Shown piece by piece: positions 30,903 to 38,025 of a stretch of DNA of 54,024 nucleotides. The first letter of the stretch is position 1. The number at the start of each line of letters is the position of its first letter. The notes under the pieces were generated by a model, which worked only from the letters and a program-made list of their open reading frames with translations, did not search any database and was not told the origin of the DNA. Both the position numbers and the translations under genes were made by a program. The DNA is taken from positions 1-54,024 of IMG/VR virus record IMGVR_UViG_3300027741_000087, one strand, 5' to 3'. The stretch comes from a virus.

Positions 30903-30992
30903 GTAGAGCGTGAGGGATTCGAACCCCCGGTACCTTTAAAGGGTACGATTGTTTAGTAAACAATTTCTTTAAACCAACTCAGACAACGCTCC
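30901..30992 (-). tRNA. tRNA-Ser (anticodon ACT)
   Basis: The acceptor GGAGCGT pairs with ACGCTCT, followed by A and an encoded CCA. The anticodon stem ATTGT/ACAAT has loop TTACTAA, giving ACT. The class II variable arm forms a GTACC/GGTAC stem, and the T-loop TTCGAAT is canonical. An ACT anticodon is unusual; serine AGY codons are normally read by GCT. Confidence 0.85.
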
Positions 30993-31055
30993 TTAAATCG
31001 GTATTTCGTGTATTATAAGTGCCCCAGGTGCTCAATCCAGAGATTTTAGTAAACT

Positions 31056-31541
31056 TTATTTAACCTCGATACTAATATTGTGTACCTCCGGTTTCACAGT
31101 TGGGACCTTAACTCGCAAAAGCCCGTCTGTGTATGTTGATGAAATGTTCTTAACGTCCGTATTATCATTAAGAGTGAAGGACAACTGTCCCTTTCTCTTG
31201 CTGATACCCTTACGATGGAAGACAACTGTCTCATCATGTTCGACCTCTTCCTTATCAACCGCGATCACGAGCTTACCCTCCTTGACCGATACGTTGATAT
31301 TATCCTTCCCAACACCAGCCAATGCTACTTCGATGTAGTAGGTGACTGGATTACCGTCTGGGTCGGTTTCAGATACGATGTTATAAGGATAGACAGCATT
31401 TGGTACGTCAAATGCTTTGTCGAAGTCCTTAAAGACATCACTTAGCCATGTTTCGTTAAACAGTGCCGGGAGATGGCTAAATCCCAAGCCCTGGGCAGGA
31501 ACAAGCCTGCCGACTGTGTATGGTGTTATTTGTGTTGTCAT
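31056..31541 (-). CDS. Hsp20/alpha-crystallin small heat-shock protein
   Basis: This 161-residue protein has an alpha-crystallin domain from about residue 55 to 150: YNIVSETD, then YYIEVALAGVGKDNINVSVK, then GKLVIAVDKEE, and a closing GLLRVKVP with a short I-x-I-like tail (ISIEV). The N-terminal arm contains LFNETWLSDVFKDFDKAFDV, typical of bacterial IbpA types. Hsp20 genes are common in marine T4-like phages and may help assembly or host proteostasis. The leader is about 68 nt long after a perfect late box and has a good Shine-Dalgarno (AAGGAG at 31549-31554), unlike the leaderless-type genes. Confidence 0.92.
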   Translation of the reverse strand: MTTQITPYTVGRLVPAQGLGFSHLPALFNETWLSDVFKDFDKAFDVPNAVYPYNIVSETDPDGNPVTYYIEVALAGVGKDNINVSVKEGKLVIAVDKEEVEHDETVVFHRKGISKRKGQLSFTLNDNTDVKNISSTYTDGLLRVKVPTVKPEVHNISIEVK

Positions 31542-31609
31542 ATGTGTTCTCCTTTATTAAGCGAGTTAATATGTTTGCTTTAGTCTCGGTTTGAGCACCT
31601 GAGCAATAT

Positions 31610-31617
31610 TATTTATA
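31610..31617 (-). promoter_or_regulatory. Late promoter box (TATAAATA) for hsp20
   Basis: A perfect TATAAATA on the minus strand lies 68 nt before the hsp20 ATG. The leader carries an AAGGAG ribosome binding site 7 nt before the ATG. Confidence 0.65.
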
Positions 31618-31628
31618 GCAGCTATTTT

Positions 31629-32315
31629 TTAAAAATCAATATCCTTTTTATATTTTTTAAAAAATGCTTTTAATAAAATCGTTACATCGGTTACACTACA
31701 GAGCTCTGTTTTATTGAATTTAGCTTCAGAGTGTATTGTATCAGCTCCCGTTGTTAAATATGCTTGAATTTCATCCTTAAGTGTTTGCTTACAATATCCA
31801 AGATCGAGTAATACTTTTGATATTTTTTTATAAGCTGTAGGCTTGATTTTATTAATAATATGATTTACCCCATCTCTGTATGTTTTATCTAAACAATATA
31901 GCCCATGACATACTTCATGGTAGATAGTGCTTTTTTCAGCACCACCGCATGCAATTAGATAATAGAGCTCGTTTGTCTTTTCAGATATTGTATCATTAAT
32001 ATCCATGATCGTAAGATCATATTCGTTTATATCCATTAGACGATGTTTATCACTGTAATAAAGATTCTTAATAATATTTCCAGGTATATTAAAACCACAC
32101 CAATGCTCTGGGTATAAAAAACTCTCTTCTTTTCTCTTTTTAACGTAAGTTTTCATTAGATCAAGAAGCCTAAAATGCTTTCCTCGAATTTCCTTATAAG
32201 GAGACTCGTAGAATTCTTGAACTCTACAAAACGTCATTGCTAGGTCATATCTATCTTTTATAGTACATAGATATATTCCAGGGTATATCTTTTTAAGTTT
32301 GTATTTGATATTCAT
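31629..32315 (-). CDS. HExxH metalloprotease-like protein (228 residues)
   Basis: The ATG at 32315 is used; the longer frame would cross the tRNA-Glu gene. A zinc-binding HEVCH motif lies at residues 133-137 (STIYHEVCHGLYCL). An acidic residue about 60 residues later (KDEIQAYLTT) could be the third ligand. The N-terminal 110 residues are Lys/Tyr-rich without a known domain. It is the second HExxH protein in the window, unrelated in sequence to the one at 19502. Substrates are unknown. Confidence 0.68.
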   Translation of the reverse strand: MNIKYKLKKIYPGIYLCTIKDRYDLAMTFCRVQEFYESPYKEIRGKHFRLLDLMKTYVKKRKEESFLYPEHWCGFNIPGNIIKNLYYSDKHRLMDINEYDLTIMDINDTISEKTNELYYLIACGGAEKSTIYHEVCHGLYCLDKTYRDGVNHIINKIKPTAYKKISKVLLDLGYCKQTLKDEIQAYLTTGADTIHSEAKFNKTELCSVTDVTILLKAFFKKYKKDIDF

Positions 32316-32326
32316 TTTAAAAACAG

Positions 32327-32398
32327 CGACCCTATGCAGAATTGAACTGCAGTTCTGCGGATGAAAACCGCATGTCTTAACCACTAGACGATAGGGCC
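32327..32398 (-). tRNA. tRNA-Glu (anticodon TTC)
   Basis: The acceptor GGCCCTA pairs with TAGGGTC, followed by G; no CCA is encoded. The anticodon stem TGCGG/CCGCA has loop TTTTCAT, giving TTC. The T-loop TTCAATT is canonical. Confidence 0.92.
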
Positions 32399-32452
32399 AT
32401 TTAACACTCTGTATCATTACAATATATAGGCTATTTAATTCTATGCAAGAAA

Positions 32453-32480
32453 AAAGGCTCTATCTTAAGATAGAGCCTTT
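32453..32480. terminator. Terminator with 12-bp stem and TTAA loop
   Basis: The arms AAAGGCTCTATC and GATAGAGCCTTT are perfect. It lies 24 nt after the stop of the minus-strand outer-membrane barrel gene. Confidence 0.86.
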
Positions 32481-32504
32481 TCTATTTTTATGTACGTCTC
32501 AGAA

Positions 32505-33152
32505 TTAAAATATCTTCTCAAGAACCATCTCTACACCATTTCCTTGATAGTTCTCACCAAAAGCTGTTATGTAACGCGCTCCAAGTTCAACACCCTTAAC
32601 AATCTCGTAGTTGAGAGCAAACTTAAAGGTATTAACGTATGTATTACCGTAGCTTGCATTGAATGCACTACCGCCATCATAGCGAACCCATGTACTCAAC
32701 TTATCGTTAATCTTATACTTCAAGCGAAGCTGTGACAACCAATACGGAACGTTCAGTGCGGTGGGATCGGTATAGCTATAGCCGTCACCAATACCACCGC
32801 GAACACCAAGTTCCCAGTTTTTCCAGAGCTGCCAGGAATAACGAAGCTTGAACTCAGTATATCCACCGGTCTGTTGATCTGGACCTGTAGTACGAGAAAC
32901 ACCTTGTTCAGCCTCAATATCCCAACCGTTCTTAAAGTCAGTCCCTACAGAAAGAGCCTCGGTATTATTCCACTGATAAGCACTCCATTGTCCGTCAGAC
33001 TTTGATCGCTGATACATACCAGTCCAATGAGGCTCGATTGAGAATTCAATTGGCTCGTTAGTTGTTGTGAGGACTACGTTCTTCGTATCACCGGCGTAAG
33101 CGGTGACAGTAATTAGCATTGTGATAATTGGTATGATGTATTTGTTTTTCAT
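32505..33152 (-). CDS. Outer-membrane beta-barrel (porin-like) protein
   Basis: This 215-residue protein begins with a signal peptide (MKNKYIIPIITMLITVTAYA, cleavage after AYA). The rest alternates amphipathic strands rich in Trp/Tyr/Gly (FKLRYSWQLWKNWELGVRGG, LRLKYKINDKLSTWVRYDGG), with about ten to twelve strands. It ends in EKIF, a C-terminal aromatic residue as needed for BAM-mediated insertion. The size suits small porins or Lom/Ail-like proteins; general layout also recalls KdgM-type porins, but no family is certain. It starts 1 nt after the permease gene stop, so the two form an operon. It could serve transport or surface exclusion. Confidence 0.8.
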   Translation of the reverse strand: MKNKYIIPIITMLITVTAYAGDTKNVVLTTTNEPIEFSIEPHWTGMYQRSKSDGQWSAYQWNNTEALSVGTDFKNGWDIEAEQGVSRTTGPDQQTGGYTEFKLRYSWQLWKNWELGVRGGIGDGYSYTDPTALNVPYWLSQLRLKYKINDKLSTWVRYDGGSAFNASYGNTYVNTFKFALNYEIVKGVELGARYITAFGENYQGNGVEMVLEKIF

Positions 33153-33153
33153 A

Positions 33154-34251
33154 TTATTTGATTAAAAAAGTAAAGATAGCTGCTGTTGAGAGTAAAAGCA
33201 AGACCCAAGTACATAGCGTTGAATAATACGTCCAGAGGCTTGTACCAAAGTACCGCTTACCAATAAGAACACACTCATGGAGGGGTGAAATAAGATAACC
33301 GGCATAATCAAGAGCAAAGAACCAGAGAAGATACTCCTTACCGAAAATTGTACTCATAAGAACGGTAAGGGCGGCGAACTTACCATCCGAACCCATACTA
33401 TAGGATGCAATAAACGTGATAATACTAATAACAATGAACCCGACTGATGTATGCATTGATACACCGAGATTCTTTACTGAGGATTCAATCCATTCATGAT
33501 GCTCTTGCATGTAATCTGATAAAAAGAATACAATACCGATAATCCAAATTGTATTCCAATTAATATAACTATTAAGCTTCTTAAGGTTGAAGTTCTTGGT
33601 AAGAACGAGATAATAAGACATAAGCGCTCCAAAAACTGTAAAAACAGCTAATGGTCCTTCACCGCCTAGAAGGATATACCCAACAATAGCTAAAAGAAAA
33701 GGAACGACATTCTTAAAGAAGCCACCGAGATTAAACTTAGGCTTCTCGACAATTTCAACTTCCTCTTCTTTAACGTTGAACCAAATATAATAACCAATGA
33801 AAAGAGCTGAAACAGCGATTAACGGCCAGATCATTCTAAGCCATGCTGTATAACCAATACTGAAAGCGGCCATCGGTAGAATAACGGGCTTCTCTAACGG
33901 CGACCACATATAGAAGTGATGAGCGGTTAAGAAGTCTACAATACCAAGCTTTTTTCTACTATCGGAATTTTCTTCTTCATGATCAATACAGTTACAGTTT
34001 GATGTCGCCGTATCGAGAATACCGGCAGAAACGGTTGCTCTTCCTTCAATTGGAAGGATACCACTGACAAAGGAAAGCAAAGAAATAACCACGCGGTTAC
34101 TCTTAAACTTTGATTTAAGATAGCCGTAGATATCCTGGAAGATACCGTGTTCCTTAATAGTTCCGGATACAATCATGATTGCAATGAGTACGAACAGATA
34201 TATCTCGTCTTCTAGATATGACCAGTTGACCCAGTCCAGTATATGTTGCAT
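33154..34251 (-). CDS. DUF401-like inner-membrane permease
   Basis: The ATG at 34251 is used because the longer frame would enter tRNA-Trp. The 365-residue protein has about nine or ten membrane spans. Two motifs match DUF401/ion-transporter (IT) superfamily proteins: SGILPIEGRATVSAGILDT near residue 63, and ISPLHECVLIGKRYF near residue 325. A cytoplasmic loop with NCNC, a DHEEE acidic stretch and HHFYMWSP follows the first motif and could bind metal. The substrate is unknown; relatives are annotated as anion or proton-coupled transporters. It lies directly upstream of the outer-membrane barrel gene. A phage-borne transporter pair is unusual. Confidence 0.72.
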   Translation of the reverse strand: MQHILDWVNWSYLEDEIYLFVLIAIMIVSGTIKEHGIFQDIYGYLKSKFKSNRVVISLLSFVSGILPIEGRATVSAGILDTATSNCNCIDHEEENSDSRKKLGIVDFLTAHHFYMWSPLEKPVILPMAAFSIGYTAWLRMIWPLIAVSALFIGYYIWFNVKEEEVEIVEKPKFNLGGFFKNVVPFLLAIVGYILLGGEGPLAVFTVFGALMSYYLVLTKNFNLKKLNSYINWNTIWIIGIVFFLSDYMQEHHEWIESSVKNLGVSMHTSVGFIVISIITFIASYSMGSDGKFAALTVLMSTIFGKEYLLWFFALDYAGYLISPLHECVLIGKRYFGTSLWTYYSTLCTWVLLLLSTAAIFTFLIK

Positions 34252-34298
34252 AAGATTATATTTTATATGCTCAAAAAAAAAAAATCCAACTAGAAAAA

Positions 34299-34373
34299 TG
34301 GCACGCCGGGTAAGAATCGAACTTACTTGGGGCAGTTTTGGAGACTGCTGCACAGCCATTGTACCACCGACGT
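34299..34373 (-). tRNA. tRNA-Trp (anticodon CCA)
   Basis: The acceptor ACGTCGG pairs with CCGGCGT, followed by G and an encoded CCA. The anticodon stem GCAGT/ACTGC has loop CTCCAAA, giving CCA. The T-loop TTCGATT is canonical. Confidence 0.93.
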
Positions 34374-34378
34374 AAAAT

Positions 34379-34452
34379 TGGAGCCCAGTAAGAGAATCGA
34401 ACTCTTGTTTGATGATTACAAATCAACCGTTTTACCATTAAACTAACCGGGC
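34379..34452 (-). tRNA. tRNA-Thr (anticodon TGT)
   Basis: The acceptor GCCCGGT pairs with ACTGGGC, followed by T and an encoded CCA. The anticodon loop TTTGTAA gives TGT; the stem has one mismatch. The T-stem GAGAG-type pairing has loop TTCGATT. It lies 5 nt from tRNA-Trp. Confidence 0.9.
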
Positions 34453-34463
34453 GTTCTAATATT

Positions 34464-34679
34464 TTATATCAAACCAAGACTTTTTCTACCGTTTCCTTTG
34501 TTACGGCCTTTATAATGGTCTGATTGTGAATCACAATTATGGCATATAAGTCTGAGGTTATCAAGCTTATTATTATCGGCACGACCGTTTTTATGATCGA
34601 GCTCCCGTGCCTTGCGGTAATAGATCCTAACTCTATCGTAGCTGCCAATTACACCACACGAGCATGAATTATAAGGCAT
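34464..34679 (-). CDS. Small HNH endonuclease (71 residues)
   Basis: The ATG at 34679 gives MPYNSCSCGVIGSYDRVRIY, so a C-x-C pair starts the zinc knuckle. The core RELDHKNGRADNNKLDNLRL with D-H and N residues, then ICHNCDSQ with C-x-x-C, is a typical compact HNH nuclease of the homing type. The frame is open further upstream, but the longer version adds no domain. It lies 11 nt from tRNA-Thr and next to the two carbonic-anhydrase-like genes, so it may have driven the spread of this cassette. Confidence 0.8.
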   Translation of the reverse strand: MPYNSCSCGVIGSYDRVRIYYRKARELDHKNGRADNNKLDNLRLICHNCDSQSDHYKGRNKGNGRKSLGLI

Positions 34680-34725
34680 GTACAAGCTAAAAGTTAAAAA
34701 AAACAATAGATTATCACTTCTAGGA

Positions 34726-34733
34726 TATAAATA
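34726..34733 (+). promoter_or_regulatory. Late promoter box (TATAAATA) for the LCIB-like pair
   Basis: A perfect TATAAATA lies 22 nt before the ATG at 34756. It is the only promoter-like box seen for the two tandem genes. Confidence 0.65.
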
Positions 34734-34755
34734 CTTAGAGTATTCCTTTAATATA

Positions 34756-35835
34756 ATGAGTGGCAATAGACAAAACTACCTTAGCGATTTGCAACGACAA
34801 GATTTCTCTCGTTCCTCTCGCTTTCCACAGCCCCTACCGTATTACGGACCATATAGCGGTATGAGCTTTAACGAACGCCGCAATAAGCTCGTCCATGAAG
34901 CTATGGTACAATCAGAGATCGAGATGCGATTAATGATGGAGGCTGAAGAGCGTGCGCTTAATGAGCACAGTCAAAGTAGCTTGAGTACAGATGGCGGCGC
35001 GCCACCGGAACAGCAAATCTATTTGAGTGTTGTACGTAATACGTATCCTACAGCTCTTTTATCAGAAACTTTTGGTACAAAGACATTAAACTTTATTCAA
35101 TCAACTTTCGGTTATACACCTTCAAACGTATTAGTAGCTGAGTCAATTTGCTCTGATGACATCAATGCACCTGTTTTTAGTGGTAACCTCGGACAATTCC
35201 CAGATTCAATGACTTTAGCTCTTAATCCGTTCATGGCCGGTGGTATTGGCGGTTACCCTCATACAGGTGTTACAGGGTTAGCGGCTTGGATAAGTCACGT
35301 AACATCAGGTGGTGCGTTATTCCTCTTTAGTGCCCCTCACATCGGTGTATCAACTGACGGTACAATTGGTGCTGTAAAGAGAAGAGGTCAAAACGGTAGA
35401 TTGAATACCTCTTGCGGTGCTGTTAGAGCTGCTATTGATACTGTCTTAGGTGGTTGGACACCAAGCTTGAGCGGTACTTCACCAATCTTCACCGGTGCTT
35501 CTGTATATAATGATTACCAGCAAAATACTTTAACAGGTATTTTATATAATAATCGCGCCACTCTTTCCACCACACCTACCGACAAACAAATGACCGTTGC
35601 GACAGAAATGATTCGTGTTGCTTCTTACAATTGGATTAATGCAAACCTCTCTACAGCATATGCTGCAGTCTCAGGCGGTGTCGGTACACCGGATGTCTAT
35701 TTTGTTACAGGTACAATGATTAATGTCGATGATGGTTACAGTGGATTAACACAAGTAAATACCTTCCAGAAGTTCAGCGCTAACACCGGCTGGACGGACT
35801 ACACTAATAATTACCTCGCAGCTATAACACCATAA
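34756..35835 (+). CDS. LCIB/C-type beta-carbonic-anhydrase-like protein, copy 1
   Basis: The ATG at 34756 follows a late box. Residues 1-85 are a polar, Arg/Gln/Glu-rich extension without known domain. Residues 90-359 match the limiting-CO2-inducible B/C family: NVLVAESICSDDIN (Cys132, Asp134), GGYPHTGVTGLAAWISHV (His181), FSAPHIGVSTDGTIGAVKRR (Arg209/210) and NTSCGAV (Cys220). Cys-His-Cys would bind zinc and an Asp-Arg pair would gate it, as in beta-carbonic anhydrases. All five are present, so activity is plausible. The next gene is a diverged tandem copy. Placement under a late promoter suggests a late or virion-linked role. I know this family from algae and some bacteria. Confidence 0.75.
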   Translation: MSGNRQNYLSDLQRQDFSRSSRFPQPLPYYGPYSGMSFNERRNKLVHEAMVQSEIEMRLMMEAEERALNEHSQSSLSTDGGAPPEQQIYLSVVRNTYPTALLSETFGTKTLNFIQSTFGYTPSNVLVAESICSDDINAPVFSGNLGQFPDSMTLALNPFMAGGIGGYPHTGVTGLAAWISHVTSGGALFLFSAPHIGVSTDGTIGAVKRRGQNGRLNTSCGAVRAAIDTVLGGWTPSLSGTSPIFTGASVYNDYQQNTLTGILYNNRATLSTTPTDKQMTVATEMIRVASYNWINANLSTAYAAVSGGVGTPDVYFVTGTMINVDDGYSGLTQVNTFQKFSANTGWTDYTNNYLAAITP

Positions 35836-35839
35836 TTTT

Positions 35840-36733
35840 ATGCCTATCTCGCAATCTACATATACATCTTTAGTAACAGCTAAGAGCGCTAGCTGGAGTT
35901 CGAATTTTTATAGTCTCTCTACAGCTAAACTTGCAAGTACCTTCGCTAACTACACAGTGAACTTTATTCAAACCCTTTCCGGTTTTTCAGCTTCTAATGT
36001 GCTTATGGCAACATCGATTTGCGCTGATGATGTCTGTGCTCTTTCAGCTTCAGGTAATATAGGTCAATTTCCTCGCGAAGCAATGAAATTTCTCGGGCCC
36101 TTTAGTTCGTCAGGGCTAGCGGGGTATCCGCATTATGGTATTACAGGTGTTTTTGCTTGGGCTACGCATATTACTGATGGTGGCGCGCTCTTTATTCTTG
36201 TTGCTCCTCACATTGGTGTAGCTTCAACTGGAGCTGTAGGTCAGATATATCGCAGAGGCCAAACAGCTCCTTCTAGTACATGCGGTGCTGTCAGTGTGGC
36301 TGTATCAGCTGTAGTAGCTGCAGCGACCCTTCCTCTCTCTAGTTCAAATAATAATAGCTGGTCTGGTGCTAGTTGGCATCCTAACGATTTCCAGCAATGG
36401 ACCTTAACAAAGGAGTTATATCCCTTACGTACTACGTTGTCGAGCGCCACTACAGCAAATCAAATGCTTATTGCCACGAAGACAATTCTCGATGCAGCAT
36501 CAGCTGTAGTTACAAATGTAGTAGTACCGTCTGCTTATAACGCTTATTTCACTGGCGGTTCTACAGTTACAAGTAGAACTACTCCAATCTTCACTTGCTT
36601 TGGTACATTCGTTAATGTTGATGATGGATACCAGGCTTATATAGCTCCCATCGCGTTCAAGAGATATGATGGAGTAACAGGTTGGGTTGATTATACCGCT
36701 AGCTACTTGAGCGGTTTGAATAGCTTAACCTAG
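35840..36733 (+). CDS. LCIB/C-type beta-carbonic-anhydrase-like protein, copy 2
   Basis: This 297-residue tandem paralogue of the previous gene starts 4 nt after its stop. The same motifs occur: NVLMATSICADDVC (Cys61, Asp63), AGYPHYGITGVFAWATHI (His110), LVAPHIGVASTGAVGQIYRR (Arg138/139) and SSTCGAV (Cys148). The N-terminal extension is shorter and replaced by a fibre-like Ser/Ala segment (SLVTAKSASWSSNFYSLSTA), which recalls the tail-fibre repeats of this phage. The stop codon lies at the broken edge of a tRNA-Asp gene, so this end is a recombination junction. Both copies keep the predicted metal ligands, which argues against pseudogenes. Confidence 0.74.
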   Translation: MPISQSTYTSLVTAKSASWSSNFYSLSTAKLASTFANYTVNFIQTLSGFSASNVLMATSICADDVCALSASGNIGQFPREAMKFLGPFSSSGLAGYPHYGITGVFAWATHITDGGALFILVAPHIGVASTGAVGQIYRRGQTAPSSTCGAVSVAVSAVVAAATLPLSSSNNNSWSGASWHPNDFQQWTLTKELYPLRTTLSSATTANQMLIATKTILDAASAVVTNVVVPSAYNAYFTGGSTVTSRTTPIFTCFGTFVNVDDGYQAYIAPIAFKRYDGVTGWVDYTASYLSGLNSLT

Positions 36734-36773
36734 AGTGACAATGCGGTGCTCTAACCAACTGAGCTACAATCCC
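36734..36773 (-). pseudogene. 5' half of a tRNA-Asp (anticodon GTC)
   Basis: The minus strand reads GGGATTGTAGCTCAGTTGG then TTAGAGCACCGCATTGTCAC. This is an acceptor 5' strand, a complete D-arm and an anticodon stem-loop up to anticodon GTC. The 3' half is missing, and the stop codon of the second LCIB-like gene lies directly at the break. Confidence 0.8.
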
Positions 36774-36778
36774 TAAAA

Positions 36779-37222
36779 TGGTGGAGGTGTCGGCATACGA
36801 TAGCCGAGTCCACATCTTTTTCAACTTACACAATCTACATGTTTTGGTAAATTTGAGATTTGATTGACTACAGGCTCTCATGGCTTACCAACCTATCTTT
36901 TTTAGTCTACCTGACATGGTGAAGAGTCCATGCCCACCCTCTACGTTTATTTTACGAGTGTCGTAGATACCACTCTAACCTATTGCGATTCACCGAAAGA
37001 GTTAATAGGATTACTTTCGGTTCTTATGCTGCGAGAAGGTACTCTTCCTCAACACCACCGAGAAACTCGGCAGCATTGTTGAAGATGTATTCAGCTTCAG
37101 CTAAGATAGCATCAGTATTATCTTCTGCATTTATCTTTTAGTCTATTTTTAAAGTGTACCGTCTTAGACCAACCACTACATGCAGTGTAGTATCCAACTA
37201 TGTGTCGAATCCTTTCACCCCC
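36779..37222 (-). ncRNA. ssrA: Phage tmRNA (ssrA) with long tag
   Basis: The 5' end GGGGGTGAAAGGATTCGAC has the conserved tmRNA start, and GGGGGTG pairs with CACCTCC before A-CCA at the 3' end. Internally, a resume codon GCA opens a frame of 34 codons that starts AEDNTDAI and ends EEEYLLAA, then TAA (37128 down to 37024). The LAA end is the usual protease signal. The T-arm-like stem TCGGC/GCCGA closes an 8-nt loop that lacks the canonical TTC. tmRNA rescues stalled ribosomes and tags the products for degradation. A GATAAATA box ends 6 nt before the 5' end, so it is probably a late transcript. The tag is far longer than the common ~10 residues. Confidence 0.9.
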
Positions 37223-37228
37223 AAAAAT

Positions 37229-37236
37229 TATTTATC
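37229..37236 (-). promoter_or_regulatory. Late promoter box (GATAAATA) for tmRNA
   Basis: GATAAATA on the minus strand ends 6 nt before the predicted 5' end of the tmRNA, almost exactly the spacing expected for a T4-type late start site. Confidence 0.65.
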
Positions 37237-37357
37237 AAAGATCAATACATGTTTTTAACACTCTCGTAAGCGGTAGTTTACATTTAGTAATTATTGCATT
37301 GAGCGTTCTTATGTATGTTTGTATATATTAAATGATATTACGAACAATTCAACTTCT

Positions 37358-37996
37358 TTATTTGTTATCTATAATAGTTGATGGTGTATGTATGGGGATT
37401 TGTTCAGCTTCTGTTGTATAATTTATATTAATAGCAACTCTTCTCGGTACAAGTGTTGGTGTGTACCCGCTGTGATATCGTAAACCTTCGAAGATTAGCA
37501 TTCGATTAGCTCTTGGCGAGACTGTTTCACATATTGTTAGCTTAGGTGGTGTGGCCTGAGTTATATATTTATCCCTTTCAACCATAGCAAGAGAGGGCAC
37601 GTAACGTTCATTATAGAGAACGGTATCACCGTCGGAATCATTTAAATAGATGAGAGCTGTACGATGTGGTACGGTGTGGTCTACGTGATAGCCAAAGTCG
37701 TAATTATTATCCGCTACTGTATTCATTATACAGCGCACACGTAGTATAGATGTAATTTTTTCACCAGCATAGTGTAACGCCATTCGAACAGAGCGCTCTA
37801 TAATACCATGTGGGTCATATATAAGAGCACCATCAAGAATAACCGGTTTTACAAAAGCAAATTGATGCAAATTAACTACCGTCTCTGATTCTTTAGCAAC
37901 GCGTCCGTAATGCCATGGAAAATCAAACTGCATGATTTCATCGTGTAAATTCTTAAATTCCTGCGCTGGTAAAATATTATCAAGTACCTTAATCAT
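37358..37996 (-). CDS. 2-oxoglutarate/Fe(II)-dependent oxygenase
   Basis: This 212-residue protein has the double-stranded beta-helix motifs: H104-x-D106 in FGYHVDHTVPHRTALIYLND, a distal H175 in LRYHSGYTP, and R185/R186 (VPRRVAIN) to bind 2-oxoglutarate. Such oxygenases are frequent in marine T4-like phages; substrates range from proteins to nucleic acids and are not predictable here. The start is the ATG at 37996. No partner gene is obvious; the intergenic stretch downstream holds the tmRNA promoter. Confidence 0.82.
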   Translation of the reverse strand: MIKVLDNILPAQEFKNLHDEIMQFDFPWHYGRVAKESETVVNLHQFAFVKPVILDGALIYDPHGIIERSVRMALHYAGEKITSILRVRCIMNTVADNNYDFGYHVDHTVPHRTALIYLNDSDGDTVLYNERYVPSLAMVERDKYITQATPPKLTICETVSPRANRMLIFEGLRYHSGYTPTLVPRRVAININYTTEAEQIPIHTPSTIIDNK

Positions 37997-38025
37997 CTAT
38001 AAGATATATTATAGTACCTTTATGT

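Noticed and set aside
36699-36881. Minus-strand open frame across the tRNA-Asp half and the tmRNA 3' end
   Set aside because: It lies over structured RNA sequences.
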